A DNA stretch of 7,776 nucleotides from an uncultured Clostridium sp. (GCA_905192625.1 CAJJLI010000079.1:1-7776), one strand, 5' to 3'; shown: positions 1 through 5,931, counted from the first letter of the stretch. Translations and numbers: made by a program. Notes: generated by a model not told the origin, from the letters alone.

Positions 1-216
1 GAAAGAGTGGATTTTGGAGAATTTTTTTTTTTTTTTTTTAATGATGGTGTTGACCTATTTTTGATTGAATATAATATGTACGTTGTTATGAATATTTCCA
101 ATTATATTACAGTGATAAACTTTGGATCAAAAATTGCAGAAGGTACACCAAAAGAAATTCAAAACAATGACGAAGTTATTGCTGCATACCTTGGTAGCCA
201 ATTTAAGAAGAAGTAA
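1..216 (+). CDS. livG: LivG-like branched-chain amino-acid ABC transporter ATPase, C-terminal fragment (5' end outside window, sequence suspect)
   Basis: This is the tail of a cytoplasmic ATPase that would pair with LivF to power a branched-chain amino-acid importer. The frame is open from the first base to the TAA at 214-216. The second half reads like a normal LivG end: a VVMNIS stretch, then an ITV(I)-FGSKIAEGTP segment and a VIAAYLG ending. The first ~110 bases do not look normal. There is a run of 18 T at 22-39 encoding consecutive Phe, where the family has a charged helix. The H-loop motif normally written IEHDM reads IEYNM, so the catalytic-loop histidine (codon 70-72) is Tyr. Bases after about 115 look intact. 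This may be sequence error near a contig end or true decay. The stop lies 12 nt before livF, consistent with one operon. The identity is well supported; whether the copy is functional is not. Confidence 0.75.
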   Translation, partial: ERVDFGEFFFFFFNDGVDLFLIEYNMYVVMNISNYITVINFGSKIAEGTPKEIQNNDEVIAAYLGSQFKKK

Positions 217-225
217 AGAGGTGAG
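217..225 (+). promoter_or_regulatory. Ribosome binding site of livF
   Basis: AGAGGTGAG lies just after the livG stop and 3 nt before the ATG at 229; its GAGGTGA core (218-224) leaves 4 nt. It sets the livF start and fills nearly all of the 12-nt intergenic gap, so the two genes are probably translated from one message. Confidence 0.7.
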
Positions 226-228
226 AGA

Positions 229-939
229 ATGCTAAAAGTTGAAAACATAGATGTTTATTATGGAAAAGTTCAGGCTTTGTTTGATGTATGCTTTGAAGTT
301 GGCGAGAATGAAATTGTATCTATCATTGGCTCCAATGGTGCGGGTAAATCTACTCTTATGAGAACAATCATGGGAGTGAATAAGCCAACCAAAGGTACGA
401 TACACTTTAATGGCGAACAGATCAATGGATTAAAGACAAACGTAATTGTAGGAAAAAAATTAGTTTATATTCCAGAGGGCCGTGAAGTTTTTCCTAAAAT
501 GACGGTAAAAGATAATTTAGTGATGGGTGCTTATAGCCGTAAGTATTCTTCTTCACAAATGAACCAAAAACTTGAAGAGATGTTTGAAATTTACCCTAGA
601 TTAAAGGAACGTCAAAATCAGCTTGCAGGTTGCATGTCCGGTGGTGAGCAGCAAATGCTTGCAATAGCAAGAGGTTTGATGAGTGAACCGAAGCTTGTAA
701 TGTTTGATGAGCCTTCCTTAGGACTTTCACCTCTTATAGTAGATGAGATGTTTGATACCATTGTGAAAATCAAGAAATCTATGAATATCCCAGTGGTTAT
801 TGTTGAACAAAACGCTTTTATGGCGATGTCAATCTCTGATCGAACTTATATCTTAGAAGTTGGTAATGTCAAAGGACATGGAAGTAGTAAAGAGTTAATG
901 GATTCACCAGAGGTTAAAAAAGCTTATCTCGGTGGTTAG
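229..939 (+). CDS. livF: Branched-chain amino-acid ABC transporter ATP-binding protein LivF
   Basis: This is the second cytoplasmic ATPase of a Liv-type (HAAT family) importer, which hydrolyses ATP to drive uptake of leucine, isoleucine and valine or related amides. It has 236 aa, the usual LivF length. The Walker A motif GSNGAGKST is at residues 34-42, IPEGR at 81-85, the ABC signature MSGGEQQ at 136-142, Walker B LVMFDE at 156-161, and a D-loop SLGLSP at 163-168. The H-loop position reads VEQN (192-195); Gln in place of His is normal for LivF. The protein ends with the typical VKKAYLGG. Small departures are Cys-Met before SGGEQQ where LivF often has Thr-Leu, and a GNVKGHG stretch where a G-x-(I/V)-x-x-E-G pattern is usual. 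Neither breaks a catalytic motif. It follows livG by 12 nt and is followed by a terminator, so it is the last gene of its operon. Confidence 0.95.
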   Translation: MLKVENIDVYYGKVQALFDVCFEVGENEIVSIIGSNGAGKSTLMRTIMGVNKPTKGTIHFNGEQINGLKTNVIVGKKLVYIPEGREVFPKMTVKDNLVMGAYSRKYSSSQMNQKLEEMFEIYPRLKERQNQLAGCMSGGEQQMLAIARGLMSEPKLVMFDEPSLGLSPLIVDEMFDTIVKIKKSMNIPVVIVEQNAFMAMSISDRTYILEVGNVKGHGSSKELMDSPEVKKAYLGG

Positions 940-1059
940 TGTGAAAAATAAAATCAATTTTCCCACAAACTTGTTATGCGCTAAGAACGTGCGCAAGAAT
1001 GTAGGTTAAAATGTTTTGTTACTTATGGGGATAAAAATAAAACAAGTGAATGAATAAAG

Positions 1060-1106
1060 GGAAGTGTCAGAAGTGATTGTAATCATAACTGGCGCTTCCT
1101 TTTTTT
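1060..1106 (+). terminator. Rho-independent terminator of the liv operon
   Basis: An 11-bp stem (1060-1070 pairing with 1089-1099, with two G-U pairs) encloses a loop that can fold further through TGAT/ATCA. Seven T follow at 1100-1106. It lies 120 nt after the livF stop, on the same strand. The 940-1059 leader to it holds no ORF or recognised RNA. Confidence 0.85.
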
Positions 1107-1133
1107 ATTAGGGATAAAAATCAAATCTTCATT

Positions 1134-1382
1134 TCATCTATGTTGATTGTAAATATGAAGCTCAGCTGTTGTGGCAGGAGGTTCGATGCCAAATTTAGTT
1201 ATTATTAAACAAACAGGTATTCAACTATATACGTTCGATATAAATTGTAGGAGTCTGTCAACATTATATGATTGTCCCTCAGGTGTATTTAGAACATCAT
1301 GATTGTGCAAAGCCATTTCTATCGTATAATTTATGGGTAATGAAGCTAATATTTTATCTGGTTCGCTGCAATACAATTTCAT
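1134..1382 (-). pseudogene. Decayed small gene resembling DUF4362-domain proteins, with an in-frame stop
   Basis: Read on the minus strand, an ATG at 1382 opens 53 codons to a TGA at 1221-1223, and the same frame continues for 28 sense codons to a TGA at 1134-1136. Both parts look like one protein. The first holds HDVLNTPEGQSYNVDRLLQF then ISNV; after the stop it reads CLIITKFGIEPPATTAEL. From memory this matches the layout of DUF4362 proteins: D-V-(V/L)-N-x-x-G, then N-x-(D/E)-(R/K)-L-x-x-F-(I/L)-x-N-V, then a hydrophobic strand and a G-I-E-x-x-P segment. The internal TGA sits where a Gly (GGA) would be expected after N-V-x-S, a single-base change. The protein also ends early (HIYNQHR), so the C-terminal strands are missing. 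There is no convincing ribosome binding site before the ATG, so the true N-terminus may also be lost. The function of DUF4362 is unknown to me. Pseudogene status is well supported; the family call is tentative. Confidence 0.55.
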
Positions 1383-1542
1383 ATTTTATCTTTTTATTTT
1401 ATTCTTAATATAATAATGTAGTTCCAGCTTTTACGAAAAGTGGATGGGTGCATTGGTATTTTTCTTTTGAAACAACATTCTCTTAGGATGATTCTGTTCT
1501 TTTGTGGAACACTAATCAAAAAGAATAGGAGATTATGGCAAT
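1383..1542. other. Leader region of the short-chain dehydrogenase gene
   Basis: This AT-rich gap separates the broken minus-strand gene from the SDR gene. A TTGAAA at 1467-1472 could serve as a -35, but the best -10 at 17-nt spacing (GATTCT, 1490-1495) is poor, so no promoter is called. A TATAAT at 1410-1415 has no -35 partner. AGGAG at 1527-1531 is the likely ribosome binding site. No stem-loop or riboswitch was recognised. Confidence 0.4.
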
Positions 1543-2412
1543 ATGAAAAGTAGTGATATGTACGAATCAGAGGATATTAAAGCGCAAAAACAACAGATAC
1601 CAGGAAAAGAAAGCATTATGAATCCGGAACCTATCTATGATAATATAGATAGAAAAGGTTGTGGAAGATTACAAGGAAAGACTGCTATTATAACTGGTGG
1701 AGATAGTGGGATTGGACGAGCTGTTTCAGTTGCATATGCGAAAGAAGGTTGTAATGTTGTTATCGTTTATAACATTGGGGATGATGATGCAAATGAAACA
1801 AAGAAAGTTATTGAAGGTTATAATGGAAAAGCTTTATTAATAAAAGGCGATATTGGTGATAGTTCATTTTGTAATGAAGTAATTGATAAAACAATAAAAG
1901 AATTTAATGGTCTTGATATATTAGTGAATAATGCAGCAGAGCAACACATGCAAAAAAGTATAGAAGATATAACAGATGAACAGTTACTTCGAACATTTAA
2001 AACGAATATATTTTCAATGTTTTATCTCACAAGAGCAGCAATCCCACATCTTAAAGAAGATAGTGCGATCATTAACACAAGTTCCATCGTTGCTTTTAGT
2101 GGAAATGAAAATCTATTAGATTATTCCGCTACGAAAGGCGCAATAACGGCATTTACAAGATCTTTATCCACGAATCTAGCAAGTAAGAAGATAAGAGTAA
2201 ACCAAGTTGCACCAGGACCAATATGGACTCCATTAATTGTGTCGACTCTTGATAAAACAACAGTTGAAAACTTTGGTAAAAATACACCCCTAAAGCGACC
2301 AGGACAACCAGTTGAGCTTGCGGAAGCCTATGTATTTTTAGCAACAGATGCCTCTACGTATATGACAGGCCAGACGATTCATATCAATGGTGGAACAATA
2401 GTAAATGGTTAA
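1543..2412 (+). CDS. Short-chain dehydrogenase/reductase, YhdF/YdaD (general stress protein 39)-like
   Basis: This is an NAD(P)-dependent oxidoreductase of the classical SDR fold, 289 aa. Residues 1-44 are the hydrophilic extension containing PGKE and NPEPIYDN, typical of the subgroup that includes Bacillus general stress protein 39 and E. coli YghA. The Rossmann fold follows: the dinucleotide-binding motif TGGDSGIG at 51-58, the NNAA motif at 129-132, catalytic Asn155, Ser181, Tyr194 and Lys198 (within YSATK), and PGPIWTP at 224-230. The C-terminus carries TGQTIHINGG, as usual. All catalytic residues are present, so it should be active; the substrate (a sugar alcohol, aldehyde or ketone) cannot be told. 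The start is set by AGGAG at 1527-1531, 11 nt upstream, and by the full N-terminal extension. It appears to be a single-gene transcript, with broken minus-strand genes on both sides. A role in stress survival is an inference from the family. Confidence 0.92.
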   Translation: MKSSDMYESEDIKAQKQQIPGKESIMNPEPIYDNIDRKGCGRLQGKTAIITGGDSGIGRAVSVAYAKEGCNVVIVYNIGDDDANETKKVIEGYNGKALLIKGDIGDSSFCNEVIDKTIKEFNGLDILVNNAAEQHMQKSIEDITDEQLLRTFKTNIFSMFYLTRAAIPHLKEDSAIINTSSIVAFSGNENLLDYSATKGAITAFTRSLSTNLASKKIRVNQVAPGPIWTPLIVSTLDKTTVENFGKNTPLKRPGQPVELAEAYVFLATDASTYMTGQTIHINGGTIVNG

Positions 2413-2553
2413 ATTATTTAAGAAGTGTCTAATATCCTAAGATTCAGGCATTTCGAGTAATTCTTTAACTGTCCAGAGAATTGATTTTCAATGGTGATTT
2501 GAAATAAGGTGTGGTTCGTTGATGAAATATACCTTATAAAGAATATAATAAGA

Positions 2554-2598
2554 ATATAAGACCTGTCAAAAATACGGATTGACAGGTCTTGTATTTTT
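2554..2598. terminator. Probable terminator between convergent genes, with interleaved inverted repeats
   Basis: A perfect 11-bp inverted repeat (2558-2568 with 2580-2590) can extend to 15 bp (2554-2568 with 2580-2594, one G-U pair). Five T follow at 2594-2598. It lies 145-185 nt after the SDR stop and downstream of the convergent ankyrin ORF, so it could stop both transcripts, though the T tract is clear only on the plus strand. A second repeat, 2568-2575 with 2591-2598 (8 bp), overlaps the first in an A-B-A'-B' order. Confidence 0.65.
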
Positions 2599-2679
2599 AA
2601 GTAGTAAAAATTGGTCATAAATGGTGTAATTAAATATTATATATTATTCGACTAAGATGATCAGTAAGAAGTAGCTTTT

Positions 2680-3297
2680 TTATCTTTGATTCATGTATTT
2701 ATTTGTAAAAATATCATTTATATATTTTAAAGGATCTAATAAAAATTCGTCAAATGTAATATTGAAGTTACCATACCATCTATGCTCTTCTTCAAAATAT
2801 GCAAGGGAGTTTTTCTGAGTATTCCAAAGTAAAGCAATATTCGGATATAAATCAAGTTTCTCAGTAAGCATGATATGTTTTTGCTTATTTATTTGCATGG
2901 TATATAATTCTGATGCTGATAAAAAATCAATAAATTTAATATCATTACTGTTTTTTAGGTTAAGTCGTAAGTTTGTTTGTTGTACAAATTCTAAAATATC
3001 CGTAGGCAAATATTTTAGAATTTCGTTAAAACAGTCATTTGAAATAAATTGTTTTAAATAACGAATATTATCTGTTTTTCCGGCCTCCTTAGCTAAGATA
3101 TATGGAGTCTTACCAAGCTGGTTCGCTATCAATGGATCTGCACCATTTTGAATTAAATGCTTTAGCATATTGTAATCACAATACATAGCAGCATGACCAA
3201 GAGCTGTATTACCATGAAGATTAAATTTCGATTTTTTATTATTATTTAAATCAAGATTTTTTTGTATACCTAAGATACAAGTAGTGGTTCGGGAGAA
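2680..3297 (-). pseudogene. Ankyrin-repeat protein gene lacking its 5' end
   Basis: An open frame runs on the minus strand from just below an in-frame TAA (3298-3300) to the stop at 2680-2682. The first ATG is at 3186, but ankyrin sequence begins upstream of it: before this Met the frame reads NLHGNTALGHAA, the classic start of an ankyrin repeat, followed by LKHLIQNGADPL and GKTPYILAKEAGK. No ATG, GTG or TTG occurs in the 37 codons between the TAA and that Met, and no ankyrin sequence was seen further upstream in the other minus frames, so the N-terminal part is lost. About 1.5 to 2 repeats remain. They are followed by roughly 110 residues of non-repeat sequence rich in aromatic and acidic residues (for example LAYFEEEHRWYGNF), ending in a helix-like DPLKYINDIF. 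The C-terminal domain is not recognised; its style recalls small immunity-type proteins, which is only an impression. If the ATG at 3186 is used, a 168-aa product would start inside a repeat and probably misfold. Confidence 0.65.
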
Positions 3298-3405
3298 TTA
3301 CTAGGCGTAGCGATAAATATCTCAATTCAATTACTACCTAAAATGGCTTAACTTTTTTGTATGTTATCAAAATATTAGAGAATAATTAGAAATAGATTAA
3401 CCATA

Positions 3406-3435
3406 TTGACAGCATAATATTATATGGTATATAGT
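3406..3435 (+). promoter_or_regulatory. Sigma-A-type promoter of the padR operon
   Basis: A consensus TTGACA lies at 3406-3411. The -10 is either TATATA at 3428-3433 (16-nt spacing) or TATAGT at 3430-3435 (18-nt spacing). Transcription would start near 3440, giving a leader of about 70 nt before the padR ATG. It is the best promoter match found in the window. Confidence 0.65.
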
Positions 3436-3459
3436 ATTGTTAACGATATATTACTATAT
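3429..3459. promoter_or_regulatory. Candidate PadR operator: perfect 8-bp dyad over the -10
   Basis: ATATAGTA at 3429-3436 is repeated in inverted form as TACTATAT at 3452-3459, 23 bp between arm centres and with a GTTAAC palindrome at 3439-3444 in the spacer. One arm overlaps the -10 element and the other lies just after the expected start point. This fits autorepression by the PadR protein encoded next to it. The local AT-richness makes a chance dyad possible. Confidence 0.45.
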
Positions 3460-3509
3460 TAAAACGTGGGAGTTGAATATGAATGGTTATATGCGAAGGA
3501 GTTGATTAC

Positions 3510-3827
3510 ATGGTTTTTAACACAGGTTCGGCACTTCTGGATGCAATTGTTCTTGCAACAGTATCCAAAGAGCCAGAGGGGACATATGGATATAAGATAA
3601 CGCAAGATGTGCGAGAGGCGATTGATATTTCAGAATCTACATTATATCCGGTATTACGAAGGTTACAAAAAGATGATTGTCTTGAAGTTTACGATATGGA
3701 GATTGCGGGAAGAAATCGGAGATATTATAAAGTAACAGAACAAGGAAGAAGACAATTGCAACTTTATTGTGAAGAATGGAAAAATTATTCAAAGAAGATC
3801 GGCAATATTTTTAAGGGGGTGGATTAG
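3510..3827 (+). CDS. PadR-family transcriptional regulator (short, PadR-s1 type)
   Basis: This is a winged-helix DNA-binding repressor, 105 aa. The start is placed at the ATG at 3510, not at the in-frame ATG at 3483, because AAGGAG at 3496-3501 lies 8 nt before it and the protein then begins MVFNTGSALLDAIVLA, as in close PadR relatives. The HTH region includes GTYGYKIT (24-31) and the recognition helix SESTLYPVLRRL (41-52). The wing carries the GRNRRYYKVT motif (67-76). A short C-terminal helix (about 77-103) would give dimerisation; there is no long effector domain. The ligand is unknown. The gene is first in an operon with a HAAS-domain membrane protein, a very common PadR partner, and its stop codon directly abuts the next start. 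A dyad over the promoter suggests self-control. Confidence 0.93.
   Translation: MVFNTGSALLDAIVLATVSKEPEGTYGYKITQDVREAIDISESTLYPVLRRLQKDDCLEVYDMEIAGRNRRYYKVTEQGRRQLQLYCEEWKNYSKKIGNIFKGVD
3813..3822 (+). promoter_or_regulatory. Ribosome binding site deciding a TTG start
   Basis: AAGGGGGTGG lies inside the last codons of padR, 5 nt before the TTG at 3828. It supports TTG as the start of the HAAS-domain gene, placed directly against the padR TAG stop. The next in-frame ATG (3846) has no such site. Confidence 0.75.
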
Positions 3828-4733
3828 TTGAATCGACGCGAGTTTATGAATGAATTAGAATCATTGTTGTTAAATGTCTCGGAAGAAGAGCGGAAAGAGG
3901 CATTGCAATACTATGAAGATTATTTTGATGATGCAGGTGAAGAAAATGAGAATGAAGTAATTGAAAAACTAGGAAGCCCATCAAAAGTTGCTAAAAGTAT
4001 ACAAAATGATTTGTCTCAAAATGATGAACGTGGTGAATTTACAGAAAGAGGATATCACTCAGGGGATGAGGTAAATCCATTTGAAGTGATGGATACAAAG
4101 AATCAAGAAAAAGATATTAATGAGACAAAAATTACGAATGAAAGAATGGATGCAAATAAGGATGGCTTTTCTATCATAGAAGAGAATAAGCAAGAGAATA
4201 CCCAAAATTGGGGCGATAATACTCAGAATAGAAATGAAAAAAACAATTACAGATATGACCAAAATCAGAACTTTAATCAAAATATGAATCGTAACGAAAG
4301 AGCTTATAACCAGGAAAATTACAGGGGGCAAGATAACAGATATTATGAGCGACCAAAAAGAAAAGGCTTAAGTGCGGGCGCAATTATTCTTTTATGTATT
4401 TTTGCGATACCAGTGGGAATTCCAGTTCTTTGTGCTTTGTTTGGTGTGTTTATTGGACTTGGAGCAGCCGTGTTTGGATTGATTGTGGGCTTTGGTGCTG
4501 CAGCGTTCGCTTGTATTTTATCTGGATTTCTACTTTTTGTAATAGGAATTATGAAAGTGTTTGTAATACCGATTGCCGGAATGCTAATGATTGGTGCAGG
4601 TTTACTTGTATTTGGTATCGGATTATTATTTGCAGTATTAACTACAGCATGTGTTAAAATAATACCTTCTGTTATTCGTGGTTTTGTTAGCATATGTAAA
4701 GCGCCATTTCGTATGGGAGGTGTCATTGCATGA
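3828..4733 (+). CDS. DUF1700/HAAS-domain membrane protein with an Asn/Gln-rich linker
   Basis: This 301-aa protein is a membrane partner of PadR-type regulators. Residues 1-62 form the helical HAAS (former DUF1700) domain: MNRREFMNELESLL, then a Glu-rich helix with YYEDYFDDAGEE and a VIEKLGSPSKVAKSI segment. Residues about 65-178 are a low-complexity, charged and Asn/Gln-rich linker with Tyr and Arg (for example DQNQNFNQNMNRNE), probably disordered. Residues about 182-275 are strongly hydrophobic and Gly/Ala-rich, enough for three to four membrane helices, followed by a basic tail. The N-terminal domain and linker are most likely cytoplasmic. Translation starts at TTG immediately after the padR TAG, and the gene ends in an ATGA overlap with the DUF4097 gene, so all three should be made together. 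In other PadR-HAAS pairs the HAAS domain is thought to relay a signal to or from PadR; that is known only in outline. The exact function here is unknown. Confidence 0.88.
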   Translation: MNRREFMNELESLLLNVSEEERKEALQYYEDYFDDAGEENENEVIEKLGSPSKVAKSIQNDLSQNDERGEFTERGYHSGDEVNPFEVMDTKNQEKDINETKITNERMDANKDGFSIIEENKQENTQNWGDNTQNRNEKNNYRYDQNQNFNQNMNRNERAYNQENYRGQDNRYYERPKRKGLSAGAIILLCIFAIPVGIPVLCALFGVFIGLGAAVFGLIVGFGAAAFACILSGFLLFVIGIMKVFVIPIAGMLMIGAGLLVFGIGLLFAVLTTACVKIIPSVIRGFVSICKAPFRMGGVIA

Positions 4734-5605
4734 AATCGGTAAGTAAAATATTTTTAGGTTTGGCATGTATTACGATATCGTTAGGTATATTAATTGTAAT
4801 ATTAGCTTATGCAATTGGGGGAGGCAAAGCTTACAGTTATAGTAATACGGATTATACGTATGAATTGGATGCATATGCGGAAGAAGTAACGAGCATAGAT
4901 TTTAATTTATCATATGGTAAAGTTAAGATTAAAACTGGAGATGATTTTCACGTTCGTATTGAAAATATGCCAGAGGATGGATATAAAAGTTATGTAAGTC
5001 AAGGCACATGGATAATCAAAGAAGATTTCAGTAATGAGAATGTAATCCGCATATTTGATTGGAATATACCAGTAACTTCTATAGGAATTGGATTTGGTAA
5101 GAATGATTTTAAGGCAGCAAGCATAACAATAACGATTCCAGAGGATTTTCATGGGAAGGATATAAAGATTGATTTGGGTGCTGGCTCATTGTATTCGGAT
5201 AAATTAAGTGCGGATACGGTGGAACTTACCGTTGGAGCTGGTTCGATGGAAGTTGAAACATTATATGCAACAAATCTTATGGAGATTGAAAACGGAGCTG
5301 GAAACTTGATTATTCATGAAATGAGTGCACGTGATGTAGATGTGGATTGTGGAGTTGGTGACATAAAAATAAAGGGAATCATCGAAAGAGATTGCAACGT
5401 TCAAACTGGCGTAGGCAATGTATTTCTTGATATCAAAGGGGACGAAGAAAATTATAATTATACGGTTGACTGCGGTATTGGTCATGTTATAATTAATGAT
5501 AACAGCTATAATGGTATTACAGATACCACAATTCGTAATAATAATTCGGTAGGGACATTTCGACTCGAGTGTGGGATTGGTAAAATTGAACTTCATGTAA
5601 AATAG
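4730..5605 (+). CDS. DUF4097 membrane-anchored beta-repeat (adhesin-like/LiaG-like) protein
   Basis: This 291-aa protein has an N-terminal membrane anchor at residues about 7-30 (FLGLACITISLGILIVILAYAIGGG), with the rest probably outside the cell. From about residue 50 it is a DUF4097 domain, predicted to fold as a beta-solenoid. Seven G-(A/V/I)-G turns, at residues 150, 169, 189, 208, 227, 249 and 282, are spaced 19-22 residues apart except the last (33). They read GAG three times, then GVG twice, then GIG twice. Each is followed by a short beta strand. DUF4097 proteins sit in envelope-stress operons such as the Bacillus lia cluster (LiaG), which gives the likely setting, but no biochemical role is established. 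It overlaps the HAAS gene by 4 nt (ATGA), a sign of translational coupling, and precedes the PspC gene by 72 nt. No signal peptidase or LPXTG site is seen. Confidence 0.9.
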   Translation: MKSVSKIFLGLACITISLGILIVILAYAIGGGKAYSYSNTDYTYELDAYAEEVTSIDFNLSYGKVKIKTGDDFHVRIENMPEDGYKSYVSQGTWIIKEDFSNENVIRIFDWNIPVTSIGIGFGKNDFKAASITITIPEDFHGKDIKIDLGAGSLYSDKLSADTVELTVGAGSMEVETLYATNLMEIENGAGNLIIHEMSARDVDVDCGVGDIKIKGIIERDCNVQTGVGNVFLDIKGDEENYNYTVDCGIGHVIINDNSYNGITDTTIRNNNSVGTFRLECGIGKIELHVK

Positions 5606-5677
5606 TAATATTTGATGTTACATTATAGTATAAGAGCAGCTTGCTATAGGAATAATAAATGTGAAAGGATGATAAAT

Positions 5678-5857
5678 ATGCAAAAAAGACTAGTGAAATC
5701 ACACGTGGATAGAAAAATTTGTGGAGTATGTGGGGGAGTTGCAGAGTATATTAATATTGACCCAACGGTAATCCGATTGTTATGGATAGTATTTGGCTGT
5801 ATTGGAGCTACTGGCGTAGTCGCTTATATCATTGCTGCAATTGTTATGCCTGACTAA
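5678..5857 (+). CDS. Small PspC-domain membrane protein
   Basis: This 59-aa protein is essentially one PspC domain. The start is placed at the ATG at 5678, preceded by AAAGGA (5664-5669) at 8 nt. A longer in-frame ATG at 5612 would add 22 residues with no family resemblance and lacks a good ribosome binding site. The basic N-terminus (KRLVKS) is followed by the family motif GVCGGVAEYINIDPT (16-30), then IRLLWIVF, and a hydrophobic segment (about 34-57) that forms one membrane helix or a hairpin before the end MPD. PspC-type proteins sense or respond to membrane stress in the phage-shock system and in lia-type operons. Here the gene closes the padR operon and is followed by a strong terminator. 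Two extra Cys (15, 18) within ICGVCGG are noted, without a known role. Confidence 0.92.
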   Translation: MQKRLVKSHVDRKICGVCGGVAEYINIDPTVIRLLWIVFGCIGATGVVAYIIAAIVMPD

Positions 5858-5885
5858 GAATAGATATAAGGAATTATAAGAGAGA

Positions 5886-5931
5886 GGCAATCGTAATTTT
5901 GAGAAGTCAAAAGCGATTGCCGATTTTTTTT
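5886..5931 (+). terminator. Rho-independent terminator of the padR-HAAS-DUF4097-PspC operon
   Basis: GGCAATCG (5886-5893) pairs with CGATTGCC (5914-5921), and inside it TTTTGA pairs with TCAAAA around a GAAG loop, giving a 14-bp two-part stem. Eight T follow at 5924-5931. It starts 28 nt after the PspC stop, confirming this as the operon end. Confidence 0.92.

Noticed and set aside
1011..1053. Possible dyad between ATGTTTTGTTAC and AAAACAAGTGAA after livF
   Set aside because: The arms are not complementary when aligned in inverted order; it is AT-rich similarity only.
2418..2618. Minus-strand 66-codon frame overlapping the terminator
   Set aside because: It runs through the hairpin, has no recognised motif and no ribosome binding site. 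A remnant of a transposase end was considered but could not be supported.
3483..3509. Upstream in-frame ATG for padR adding nine codons
   Set aside because: The added codons cover the AAGGAG site for the ATG at 3510, and the PadR family begins at that later Met.
4343..4726. Minus-strand 127-codon frame opposite the HAAS membrane region
   Set aside because: It is the antisense shadow of a well supported membrane protein. Its composition is simply the complement of the Gly/Ala/Val-rich codons and it has no motif.
5612..5677. Longer PspC start adding 22 residues
   Set aside because: There is no good ribosome binding site before 5612, the extra residues do not resemble PspC proteins, and the ATG at 5678 has a clear site.
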